This document shows positions 5,684-11,148 of a DNA stretch of 11,148 bases, one piece after another (within the stretch, counting starts at the first letter, position 1; the number at the start of each line of letters is the position of its first letter). The position numbers were made by a program, and so were the translations under genes. Origin of the DNA: Bacillota bacterium (GTDB lineage Bacteria > Bacillota > Bacilli > Bacillales > Cytobacillaceae); contig JAEWIG010000296.1 in NCBI GenBank assembly GCA_023387295.1, positions 1-11,148 on the forward strand, read 5' to 3'. The notes under the pieces are model-generated. The model made no database searches. It was not told where the DNA came from and saw only the letters and a list, made by a program, of their open reading frames with translations.

Positions 5684-6472
5684 TTAGTTGTTCCATACCT
5701 CTTCAAGGGTGTCTCTAAAAAGTTTATCCAATTTCGGAGTAAAGTTTTGAGAACTAAGCTTAAGTGATTTTGCGTATTCACGTAGACGGATAATCTCGTC
5801 ATTTAGAAAGTCGTTTATCACCTGGATTTTTGGTTCTAAATCTAGTTCATCCCCATCCAATTTTCTTTTTAAAAGAATTTGTATTTCCTTCTTTAATTCA
5901 CCTTCTGGTACTAAGGTATTCAATAATGTATGAAATTCCAATGGGGGAAACTCATTATATTTTTCTATCCACTGTGCGGATAATACCGGTCGAAGAACAT
6001 AGAAATATTTTTTTATCTTAACTTTTTCACCTACTAAATATTCTCTAAAATTATTGCTTGCCATATTTAAGTAGTGGTGGAGACATGAGTTTGGAGAAAA
6101 GATGGTTTTGCTTAACTCTCTCATCTGATCAATGGTTGAAAAAGCTTGATAATAAATAATTCCTGAATGTAACCACTCCATTAATGGAGGATTGGATTTC
6201 CTAAATAACCTTAATGCTTTCGTTAAATCCCAACCTGAAACATCAAGCAAATCATTTATAGGTAATTCTATTACATCTCGTTTAGTACCTATACCCATTT
6301 GATCAATGGTTAGGTAGTCTTCTGTCTTATGAACATAAATAAATCTAACATCATAATCACTATCTTTAGAAGGGAACTCCCAAGCTCTGCTACCTGATTC
6401 GCAAGCATAAAGAATTTTAACTTGAAAATCTTCCTCTATTTTTCTCAAAGATTCTAAAATGGTTTCTTTCAA
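5684..6472 (-). CDS. ycgL: YcgL/COG3541-type predicted nucleotidyltransferase
   Basis: 262 residues from the chosen start, close to the usual 250-260 of this group. The N-terminal nucleotidyltransferase (DNA polymerase beta-like) fold carries ACESGSRAWEF (23-33) and SKDSDYDVRFIYV (35-47), that is the GS loop (27-28) and the metal-binding pair D39/D41; the rest is an all-helical domain. The conserved GSRAWGF is GSRAWEF here. Members transfer a nucleotide to an unknown acceptor; the group has been linked to RNA repair but no substrate is established. The start is the TTG at 6472, because GAGG stands 8 bases upstream and the protein then begins KETILESLRKIEE as in relatives; a GTG at 6526 would add 18 residues with a poor ribosome site. 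It lies 80 bases after the DinB-like gene with no terminator between, so they are likely co-transcribed. Confidence 0.85.
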   Translation of the reverse strand: MKETILESLRKIEEDFQVKILYACESGSRAWEFPSKDSDYDVRFIYVHKTEDYLTIDQMGIGTKRDVIELPINDLLDVSGWDLTKALRLFRKSNPPLMEWLHSGIIYYQAFSTIDQMRELSKTIFSPNSCLHHYLNMASNNFREYLVGEKVKIKKYFYVLRPVLSAQWIEKYNEFPPLEFHTLLNTLVPEGELKKEIQILLKRKLDGDELDLEPKIQVINDFLNDEIIRLREYAKSLKLSSQNFTPKLDKLFRDTLEEVWNN

Positions 6473-6552
6473 TTTTATTACCTCAATCCACTTAATATAA
6501 TTTCTTAGAGCTTCGTTTATTTCCACCCTTATAAATCCGTTTTTAACAAATA

Positions 6553-7068
6553 TTATTGCCTCGCATCCAATAAAGACTTCATCTCTTTTATTTGCTCTAT
6601 GTGTCGCTGCTCATGCACATATATCTGTTCAATCCATTGATCAAGAGGTAATTCACCCAGAGCAGGATGTTTCACTGATTTTTCAGCCAATATGGATGTA
6701 TCTTCAATCGTACTGAGAAAGGCCAGCAATTTTTTTCTTGAATCGTTTAGCAAATCTATTACTTGCTGAATTTTAAATGGTTCTACATTTGGTTCTACAA
6801 TATTTGGAGCTTTAATCTTATTCGTTCTATCTAATAATAGTAGATGAACGTCTTTACGTTCTTTTTGAGTACTCTTAGTCTCTTTTAAACCCCATGCGAT
6901 TGCCTTTATAGATGACTCCTCCACTAAAACTAAGTGATGGCAAACTTGTGCGATACTCCATTTATTCAAATCAGGCTTACTATTAAATTGAGCATCACTT
7001 AATAGATTAATTTCCATTATTAAATTATTTCTTGTTTCAGCCAGATTATCATACACTGAATTATTCAT
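6553..7068 (-). CDS. DinB-like putative metal-binding protein (DinB/YfiT superfamily)
   Basis: 171 residues folding as a four-helix bundle of the DinB_2 type. Features: KWSIAQVCHHLVLVEES (36-52), whose H45 is the first expected metal ligand, and VHEQRHIEQIKEM (151-163), whose H152 and H156 complete the His triad. Relatives include damage-inducible DinB of B. subtilis and bacillithiol/mycothiol-dependent S-transferases, so a thiol-transferase role is possible but not shown. GAAGGGAG stands about 7 bases before the ATG. The next gene on the same strand is the YcgL-type nucleotidyltransferase, 80 bases downstream. No clear promoter was recognised in the AT-rich 7069-7175. This DinB is unrelated to DNA polymerase IV. 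Confidence 0.85.
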   Translation of the reverse strand: MNNSVYDNLAETRNNLIMEINLLSDAQFNSKPDLNKWSIAQVCHHLVLVEESSIKAIAWGLKETKSTQKERKDVHLLLLDRTNKIKAPNIVEPNVEPFKIQQVIDLLNDSRKKLLAFLSTIEDTSILAEKSVKHPALGELPLDQWIEQIYVHEQRHIEQIKEMKSLLDARQ

Positions 7069-7177
7069 GAGAGTTCTCCCTTCAACTGTATATTTGTATA
7101 TAGGTCCTTATTTTGGATATATTTAGAACATACATTCACCATTTTTATTTAATCTCCTGCATCAATTTTCCTTATGA

Positions 7178-7689
7178 CATTTTCTTTTTATATTTATTAG
7201 CAACTTTTTTATTTATATTGGATTTGAAATGTTGCTTCCTATTTTGCCAGCCTATTTGATAAGTCTACAGTAGCAACTTTAATAAGTCCGTTTACCGGAA
7301 AGTGGTATGATAAAAAAGGACCTTGGTCTATCATAATCGTGTCAGCTATGTTAGGTTTTTTGTCACTCGTTACTCTGTCTTATGCAACAAATGATTTTCA
7401 CCTTATTATTGCTGCGATTTTATTCGGAGCAGGTTACGGAACTGTTATGCCATGTTTACAAACATGGGCAGTTCAAAAGGTAAGTGAAGAGAAAAGTGGT
7501 GCAGCTAATGCAACCTTCTATTCCAGTTTTGACGTTGGTATTGGAGTTAGCGCATTTGTATTAGGTTTTCTAGCTGAATGGATCAGGTTAGAGATGATTT
7601 TTCGGATTGTTAGTCTAAGTTTTATTGTTGTTGCTGTATTAGTCTATAAGGATTATTTACATGAAAAGAAAAAGTATAAAAATAAATAA
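7178..7689 (+). pseudogene. MFS drug/sugar transporter, internally deleted and frameshifted
   Basis: Two pieces in different frames belong to one major facilitator protein of about 390-400 residues. From 7178 the frame reads HFLFIFISNFFIYIGFEMLLPILPAYLIS, the first membrane helix, until TAG at 7271. From about 7264, one frame over, STVATLISPFTGKWYDKKGP and the following 120 residues match the second half of MFS proteins: the PF-GK-DKKG loop after helix 8, GYGTVMPCLQTWAVQKV and EKSGAANATFYSSFDVGIG of helices 10-11, and a lysine-rich C-terminus at 7689. Roughly 200 residues between are missing. No start codon or ribosome site supports the first piece; a GTG at 7339 opens the rest but with no convincing ribosome site. 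The repeat ATAAGTC at 7259-7265 and 7282-7288 lies around the junction. Confidence 0.8.
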
Positions 7690-7698
7690 ATTGCTCTA

Positions 7699-7738
7699 AA
7701 ACAAATCCACCTCTATGTTAATAGAGGTGGATTTGTTT
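7699..7738 (+). terminator. Terminator of the MFS pseudogene
   Basis: A 17-bp perfect stem (AAACAAATCCACCTCTA / TAGAGGTGGATTTGTTT) with loop TGTTAA lies 10 bases after the transporter stop. The stem itself ends in TTTGTTT, serving as U-tail; the symmetrical A-run lets it work from the other side as well. Confidence 0.85.
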
Positions 7739-7740
7739 GC

Positions 7741-7771
7741 AAAAAAGCGTCTCTACTAATTGTAGAAACGC
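7741..7771 (-). terminator. Terminator of the GNAT gene, copy 1 of a repeated 31-bp hairpin
   Basis: On the minus strand GCGTTTCTAC-AATTA-GTAGAGACGC pairs at all ten positions (one G-U) and runs into TTTTTT. It lies about 60 bases after the acetyltransferase stop. The same 31 bases recur at 9255-9285 with one loop change. Confidence 0.82.
7741..7771 (-). repeat. Direct repeat, copy 1 (31 bp, partner at 9255-9285)
   Basis: 30 of 31 bases are identical to 9255-9285 in the same orientation; the only difference is base 7758 (A) against 9272 (T) in the hairpin loop. Flanking bases on both sides are unrelated. The two copies bracket about 1.5 kb. Confidence 0.85.
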
Positions 7772-7829
7772 AAGGGTTAGTACACTCAGGAAAGATCAGT
7801 TAAAGGTCCTTCCTTTTAGTTTACTAGTG

Positions 7830-8285
7830 TTAATCAGTTAAATATTTTATAACAGCCATTTCTCTCCCAAATCGATCTCCATTATCAATAAAGCCAAAAC
7901 TAGCATATAGATGATGGGCTCCTTTGTTATCCGGATGATAGCCAACAACTATTTTTTTCGCATCCAATGACTTTACCATTTCTGATAACATTAATTCAGT
8001 TGCAGCTTTTCCAATCCCTAAACCTTGGTAGTTTTTGTCCACCATTATTCGATAAATCCAATAACCGTCTAGTTCTTCCATTATTGAATTATACATTAAA
8101 AAACCAACAACCGAATCTTTAAAATAGATAGCAAAAGGCTTTAATGTTTGCTCAAACTTTGATTGAGCAATTGAAATGGCGTTTTGCTCAATAAAGTCTT
8201 TTTGGTCTTCTGCTACTTCTAATTGGCAACACTCATACCAATTTTCCGGATTTAATTCAACAAGTTTAACATTCACGTTTTGCAT
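7830..8285 (-). CDS. GNAT-family N-acetyltransferase (diamine/spermidine acetyltransferase-like)
   Basis: 151 residues, a complete single GNAT domain. Motif A with the acetyl-CoA pyrophosphate loop is IYRIMVDKNYQGLGIGKAA (77-95; QGLGIG 87-92); motif B is NKGAHHLYASFGF (120-132), with Y127 in the usual general-acid position. The overall pattern (EVAEDQKDFIEQNAISIAQSKF at the start, GFLMY at 61-65) resembles spermine/spermidine acetyltransferases such as B. subtilis BltD, so a polyamine or other small amine is the likeliest substrate; it is not proved. AAAGGGG lies 7 bases before the ATG. A short ORF and competing hairpins lie directly upstream and suggest translational control. A terminator follows. 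Confidence 0.87.
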   Translation of the reverse strand: MQNVNVKLVELNPENWYECCQLEVAEDQKDFIEQNAISIAQSKFEQTLKPFAIYFKDSVVGFLMYNSIMEELDGYWIYRIMVDKNYQGLGIGKAATELMLSEMVKSLDAKKIVVGYHPDNKGAHHLYASFGFIDNGDRFGREMAVIKYLTD

Positions 8286-8290
8286 ATATG

Positions 8291-8347
8291 TTCCCCTTTC
8301 AATAGTGGGGAAACGCTAAACAACTTTGTTAATTAGACGTTATCCCC
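8291..8347 (-). promoter_or_regulatory. Candidate RNA switch before the acetyltransferase gene
   Basis: In the minus-strand transcript, segment 1 GGGGATAACG (8347-8338, inside the leader ORF) can pair with segment 2 CGTTTCCCC (8315-8307): 9 bp with one bulged base, extended by CTAA/TTAG inside. Segment 2 can instead pair with segment 3 GGGGAA (8296-8291), which is the acetyltransferase ribosome binding site: 6 bp, four of them G-C, with a 10-base loop. The two folds exclude each other. No U-tract follows, so control would be of translation, not transcript ending. Confidence 0.5.
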
Positions 8348-8385
8348 TTGTAATTAATCTTGCTGAAATTAGTTTTGTTTGTCAT
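8329..8385 (-). CDS. 18-codon leader-type ORF upstream of the GNAT gene
   Basis: Reads MTNKTNFSKINYKGITSN and stops with TAA at 8329, 43 bases before the acetyltransferase ATG. AAGGAGG (complement of 8394-8400) is a full match to the 16S anti-Shine-Dalgarno and stands at the ideal 8 bases; a plausible promoter begins 27 bases further up. Translation is therefore very likely. The peptide is polar, with no signal or membrane segment, and I recognise no homologue. Its KGIT codons form one arm of a hairpin that competes with masking of the downstream ribosome site, so a regulatory leader is the best reading. Alternative: the surviving first codons of a lost gene. Confidence 0.6.
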   Translation of the reverse strand: MTNKTNFSKINYKGITSN

Positions 8386-8411
8386 AATGACCGCCTCCTT
8401 AACAAAGATTA

Positions 8412-8441
8412 CTTATAGTGTAAACTCAAGTATCAGATCAA
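8412..8441 (-). promoter_or_regulatory. Probable promoter of the leader ORF and GNAT gene
   Basis: On the minus strand -35 TTGATC (8441-8436, 4 of 6), 18-base spacer, -10 TATAAG (8417-8412, 5 of 6). The start would fall near 8405, putting the ribosome site of the leader ORF (8400-8394) close to the 5' end and both hairpins wholly inside the transcript. Confidence 0.55.
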
Positions 8442-8488
8442 TAATATCACAATTTTTTTAAAAATATGATCCTTATTTGTATCAGTGA

Positions 8489-8701
8489 TTAATAATATTT
8501 GAATGTGACTTCTCTGCATGTATTGCATCTATATGCAGGGATTTTATCTATTTTAACCCCAGGATTATCTGTTAATTTCTCATTTCCAAAATCAATAAAA
8601 ATAGAATCACTTGATTCTGACCAACATATTCGACGAGTAGAATAAATATATCCTTCCTTTACTTCATTACTACATTTAGCACATCTTACAGGAGCGCTCA
8701 T
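8489..8701 (-). CDS. Small CxxC...CxxC zinc-ribbon-like protein (DUF6487-type)
   Basis: 70 residues: a first knuckle VRCAKCSNEVKEGYI (C7, C10), the ICWSES segment (25-30), and a second knuckle PAYRCNTCREVTFKYY (C59, C62). Two CxxC pairs bounding a short beta domain with GYI and I.W motifs fit the DUF6487 family of small presumed zinc-binding proteins; their role is unknown. The ATG at 8701 is chosen because AAGGTGGTG lies 6 bases upstream and the family starts just before the first CxxC; the open frame extends 12 codons further to 8737 without a comparable ribosome site. It follows the small membrane protein gene after 73 bases on the same strand and may share its transcript. Confidence 0.78.
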   Translation of the reverse strand: MSAPVRCAKCSNEVKEGYIYSTRRICWSESSDSIFIDFGNEKLTDNPGVKIDKIPAYRCNTCREVTFKYY

Positions 8702-8774
8702 TGTAGTCACCACCTTACTCATCTTCAATTTTGGCATATATTGTTTTTAGCTTTTATAGATTGGAATCGTTTCA

Positions 8775-9059
8775 CTAAACATTTTTCCTTCTGCTTGTAA
8801 ACAAACCTATTAACACAATAATTATTCCATTGACAAAAAATAAAAAAGTGTAAAAAACAGAAATCATAGCTGCCCCAAATCCACCTGGGTCAAAAGGCAT
8901 TATTGATGAGAGCGACACAAAAAAGACTATCGGGGTAATAAATAAAACCACTACACCAGACCATATTCTTTTCCTTTTATCTTTTCCCGAAATTTTAAAC
9001 ACAATAAAATTTGTTAATCCTAACAAAAATATTATGATTATCAAAAAAAGAAGTTCCAA
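8775..9059 (-). CDS. Small three-helix membrane protein, unidentified
   Basis: 94 residues with hydrophobic segments at about 3-21, 33-55 and 63-88, basic stretches KISGKDKRKR (22-31) and TSRRKNV (88-94). By the positive-inside rule the 22-31 loop and the C-terminus would be cytoplasmic. The start is TTG: AAAGGGGAG is placed 6 bases upstream and the preceding decayed gene stops 2 bases before, so translation was probably coupled to that gene. No family was recognised. The DUF6487-like gene follows on the same strand. Confidence 0.72.
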   Translation of the reverse strand: MELLFLIIIIFLLGLTNFIVFKISGKDKRKRIWSGVVVLFITPIVFFVSLSSIMPFDPGGFGAAMISVFYTFLFFVNGIIIVLIGLFTSRRKNV

Positions 9060-9061
9060 TG

Positions 9062-9229
9062 TTATCTCCCCTTTCCTGTCAATTGGTACTCTTCTTGATT
9101 TCTAATTTTCTCTAATTGAAAGGCATAACCAAACTCATCATCTTCTCTAGAAGATGAGGCAGAAATCATATACACTTCGCCTTCAATTTCCTATCCACAC
9201 TACTTCAACATATCTTTAATAAAACCTTT
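9062..9229 (-). pseudogene. Decayed small gene, C-terminal part, two in-frame stops
   Basis: The minus frame ending at TAA 9062 reads EIEGEVYMISASSSREDDEF and on to QEEYQLTGKGR, 42 codons of soluble-looking, charged protein. The same frame continues upstream through TAG 9191-9193, CG, and TAG 9197-9199 into KGFIKDMLK, so a former gene with two nonsense changes is likely. Its stop lies 2 bases before the TTG of the membrane protein and overlaps its ribosome site, the spacing of a translationally coupled pair. No start codon with a good ribosome site serves the open part. Family unknown. Confidence 0.45.
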
Positions 9230-9254
9230 TTATTCTACAAAACGTCTCTTCAAT

Positions 9255-9285
9255 AAAAAAGCGTCTCTACTTATTGTAGAAACGC
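9255..9285 (-). terminator. Terminator-like hairpin after galT, copy 2 of the repeated 31-bp hairpin
   Basis: On the minus strand GCGTTTCTAC-AATAA-GTAGAGACGC followed by TTTTTT, identical to 7741-7771 except one loop base. It lies 115 bases after the galT stop and is the first plausible terminator of the gal operon. A further inverted pair TTCTACAA (9233-9240) / TTGTAGAA (9275-9282) suggests rearranged terminator debris here. Confidence 0.72.
9255..9285 (-). repeat. Direct repeat, copy 2 (31 bp, partner at 7741-7771)
   Basis: Same orientation and 30 of 31 bases identical to 7741-7771. Together the copies bracket the GNAT gene, leader ORF, DUF6487-like gene, membrane protein gene and one gene remnant, and could serve as a short recombination target. 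Confidence 0.8.
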
Positions 9286-9400
9286 CATAGGCAAAAATTG
9301 CTGTCGCAATCGCAGATAAAGGTAGGGTTGAGCCAAGATACTTAGGAATGAGCACCAATAATCCCTGAAGCGTTAAGAAAACTTATTAATCCGTATTTTT

Positions 9401-10963
9401 CTATAATGTTTGGATAAAGCGCTCAAATGCCTCTTGACCAGATTCAGTTTGTTTAAAGACTCCGGCATCTTCTAAACCCTTCATAAATTTCACTCCGACT
9501 TCCTGGCGGATAATTTCTTCAACTGTATCGATGGTAACACTTGACTGATACTTTTCTTTTAATTGGTTAGCCCAGTTCAGATGATAGTCGTTTACTTTTG
9601 ATGGCAAATGAAGAAGGAACTTCTCAACTTCTTTTAACTCCTCTTCAAGCCGAGCAGGTAATACTGCCAGTCCCATTACTTCTATTAATCCTATATTTTC
9701 CTTTTTTATATGATGCACATCTTCATGCGGGTGAAAAATGCCTAGTGGATGCTTCTTACTTGTGCGATTATTCCTTAATACGAGATCGATCTCAAATTCC
9801 CCATGACGTTTACGGACAATCGGTGTAATCGTATTGTGTCTCATTTCACCAGAATACGCTACAATGTCTACATCAATAGCGCTATACTTTTTCCAAGCTT
9901 CGTAAATCATGTCAGCAGCATTCGTTAGCTCTTCTTTCTCTTTTCCCTTTAAACGAATGACAGAAAGTGGCCATTTCAAAGTTGTCGCTTCTATTGTTGG
10001 AAAAGAACTTTGAAAGAATGCCTTATTCTCTACTGCCCGCTCCATCGCAAACTCATACTGCCCTCCTTGGTAATGATCATGTGTTAAAATCGATCCACCA
10101 ACAATAGGCAAATCCGCATTTGAGCCAATAAAATAGGTTGGAAATTTCTCGACAAAATCTAACAATCTCGTAAAAGTACTGCGGTCAATTTTCATATCCC
10201 GATGTTCTTTCGATAACACAATACAATGTTCATTGTAATAAACATATGGGGAATATTGAAGAAACCAGGGCTCCTTTCCAAGCTCAAGCCGAATCATTCG
10301 GTGAGTCGAACGTGCAGGATGGTCCACTCTTCCTTCATACCCTTCATTTTCAATGCAAAGTAAACATTTCGGATAGCTAGAATGATGTATCTTCCGTTCA
10401 CGTTCAAGAGCAATTTGCTTTGGATCCTTTTCTGGTTTAGATAAATTAACCGTAATATTAATATCCCCATATAAAGTTTCAACCGAATAATGAATGTTTT
10501 TTGCAATGGCTTTTGTCTTTATATAATTACTATTTTTGCTTAAAGCATAGAAGTATTTTGTCGCAGATTCAGGAGATTTTTTATATTTTTCATAAAAAAG
10601 CTCGTTTATCTCGGAAGGCTTTTTGATAAACAAGTTCATAATTTTACTAGATAGAATATCTTTATCACTATTAGAATGAGAAATCATTCCACGATTGGCT
10701 GTATGCTCAACTATTTCTTCTACTAGATCTGGAAGAGAAGCCTTTCCCCACTTCCCATCTAAACGCTCAATATTCGATAGGGTATTATCTACATTACTAA
10801 TATCCTCAAAAGAACTTTCTTCCAAAGGAAAGCTCTCCCATTGAAGGAGAGCTAAAAGCTGGTTTCTCACATAAATTTCATCGTCGGGGTGAAGCATTTC
10901 AATAGATTTTGCGCAATTAATAAGTGTCTGAATTGCTTTAGCCTCATATTCATATCCATCCAT
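9401..10963 (-). CDS. galT: Galactose-1-phosphate uridylyltransferase, Firmicutes class II
   Basis: Cytosolic Leloir enzyme: UDP-glucose + galactose-1-phosphate gives glucose-1-phosphate + UDP-galactose through a uridylylated histidine. 520 residues, in the range of the class II (COG4468) form of Gram-positive bacteria and longer than the E. coli type (about 350). Landmarks: helical N-terminal part with LPDLVEEIVEHTANRGMIS (77-95), YPKCLLCIENEGYEGR (197-212), GGSILTHDHYQGGQYEFAM (289-307) holding the HDHYQ active site (295-299), RHNTITPIVR (375-384) and GIFHPHEDVHHIKKENIGLIEVMG (408-431). AAGGGGG is 8 bases before the ATG and overlaps the galE stop; the genes are 12 bases apart, a tight operon. 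No regulatory site is visible within the window because the operon promoter lies upstream of galE. Confidence 0.96.
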   Translation of the reverse strand: MDGYEYEAKAIQTLINCAKSIEMLHPDDEIYVRNQLLALLQWESFPLEESSFEDISNVDNTLSNIERLDGKWGKASLPDLVEEIVEHTANRGMISHSNSDKDILSSKIMNLFIKKPSEINELFYEKYKKSPESATKYFYALSKNSNYIKTKAIAKNIHYSVETLYGDINITVNLSKPEKDPKQIALERERKIHHSSYPKCLLCIENEGYEGRVDHPARSTHRMIRLELGKEPWFLQYSPYVYYNEHCIVLSKEHRDMKIDRSTFTRLLDFVEKFPTYFIGSNADLPIVGGSILTHDHYQGGQYEFAMERAVENKAFFQSSFPTIEATTLKWPLSVIRLKGKEKEELTNAADMIYEAWKKYSAIDVDIVAYSGEMRHNTITPIVRKRHGEFEIDLVLRNNRTSKKHPLGIFHPHEDVHHIKKENIGLIEVMGLAVLPARLEEELKEVEKFLLHLPSKVNDYHLNWANQLKEKYQSSVTIDTVEEIIRQEVGVKFMKGLEDAGVFKQTESGQEAFERFIQTL

Positions 10964-10975
10964 GATAATTCCCCC

Positions 10976-11148
10976 TTAATAACCATTTGGATGAGATTGA
11001 TGCCATTTCCATGCATCCGCTATCATTTTCTTAATGCTGGTTCTTTCGGGCTTCCATCCAAGCACTTCTTTCGCTTTTTCAGAAGAAGCGATTAATTTAC
11101 TCGGATCACCACTCCTTCTAGAAACGATAGTTGCAGGAATTTCATGAC
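10976..11148 (-). CDS. galE: UDP-glucose 4-epimerase, 3' end (partial)
   Basis: The last 56 codons are visible, from HEIPATIVSRRSGDPSKLIA to WKWHQSHPNGY and TAA at 10976. The RR.GDP..L.A motif, KAKEVLGWKPERTSIKKMI and the terminal AW.WH..HP.GY are typical of the C-terminal domain of bacterial GalE, an NAD-dependent short-chain dehydrogenase-type enzyme interconverting UDP-galactose and UDP-glucose. With galT it completes the UDP-hexose part of the Leloir pathway; a galK would be expected upstream, outside the window. The 5' part is cut by the window edge. Confidence 0.94.
   Translation of the reverse strand, partial: HEIPATIVSRRSGDPSKLIASSEKAKEVLGWKPERTSIKKMIADAWKWHQSHPNGY

Larger units (their letters stand above)
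9230..9382 (-). pseudogene. Possible C-terminal remnant of a membrane protein
   Basis: Between galT and the next intact gene the minus frame 9382-9230 is open for 50 codons: VFLTLQGLLVLIPKYLGSTL, then PLSAIATAIFAYGVSTISRD, then AFLLKRRFVE and a stop. The alternation of a hydrophobic helix, a short loop, a second helix and a basic tail looks like the end of a multi-pass protein. There is no start codon or ribosome site. The VSTISRDAF codons coincide with the 31-bp terminator repeat (9255-9285), so at least the last 18 codons may be chance read-through. I cannot name a family. Confidence 0.35.

Noticed and set aside
7741..9285. Insertion sequence bounded by the 31-bp repeats
   Set aside because: No transposase, the repeats are direct and are themselves terminator hairpins, and no target-site duplication is visible.
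9598..9828. Plus-strand open frame of 76 codons
   Set aside because: Antisense shadow of galT without ribosome site.
10294..10506. Minus-strand open frame of 70 codons in another frame of galT
   Set aside because: Fully inside galT, whose frame is continuous and carries the family motifs.
10889..11095. Plus-strand open frame of 68 codons across the galE-galT junction
   Set aside because: Antisense to the galT start and the galE end, both securely identified.

Overview
The window is AT-rich Gram-positive DNA, most likely from a Bacillaceae chromosome. Evidence for this: strong AGGAGG/GGGG-type ribosome binding sites, frequent TTG starts, short U-tailed hairpin terminators after most genes, an 18-residue lipoprotein signal with lipobox LSGC, a Firmicutes-type (class II) GalT, and a CatR/YodB-type regulator next to a CatE-type dioxygenase. 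The genus cannot be fixed from the sequence. I saw no tRNA, rRNA, CRISPR array, transposase or phage gene.

Layout, left to right. The last codons of a plus-strand gene (1-45) end at a strong terminator. Next, on the minus strand, come an ArsB-type arsenite/antimonite efflux permease (190-1485) and an NAD(P)H-dependent FMN reductase/azoreductase-like flavoprotein (1732-2274) with a CatE-like extradiol dioxygenase (2347-3195). The last two form an operon. A CatR/YodB (HxlR, DUF24) repressor gene diverges from it at 3397-3708. The shared intergenic region holds a perfect consensus sigma-A promoter for catE and two TTAC-N5-GTAA-type boxes, one on the -35 and one on the start site. This is a catechol/quinone-sensing detoxification unit.

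Region 3728-7068 carries minus-strand genes separated by terminators: an ankyrin-repeat lipoprotein (3758-4468), a duplicated DUF2935 protein (4626-5528), a YcgL-type (COG3541) nucleotidyltransferase (5684-6472) and a DinB-like putative metalloprotein (6553-7068). Region 7178-7689 (plus) is the wreck of an MFS transporter with its middle deleted.

Region 7741-9400 is the most irregular part. A GNAT acetyltransferase gene (7830-8285) is preceded by an 18-codon ORF (8329-8385) with a perfect ribosome binding site, its own likely promoter and two mutually exclusive RNA hairpins, one of which would mask the acetyltransferase ribosome binding site. This looks like an undescribed leader-peptide attenuator. 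Upstream are a small CxxC...CxxC protein (DUF6487-like), a three-helix membrane protein and two decayed gene ends. Two 31-bp copies of the same terminator, differing at one base, bracket this block.

The right end is a Leloir-pathway operon on the minus strand, galE (3' part only) followed 12 bases later by galT (9401-10963), for galactose use and UDP-galactose supply.
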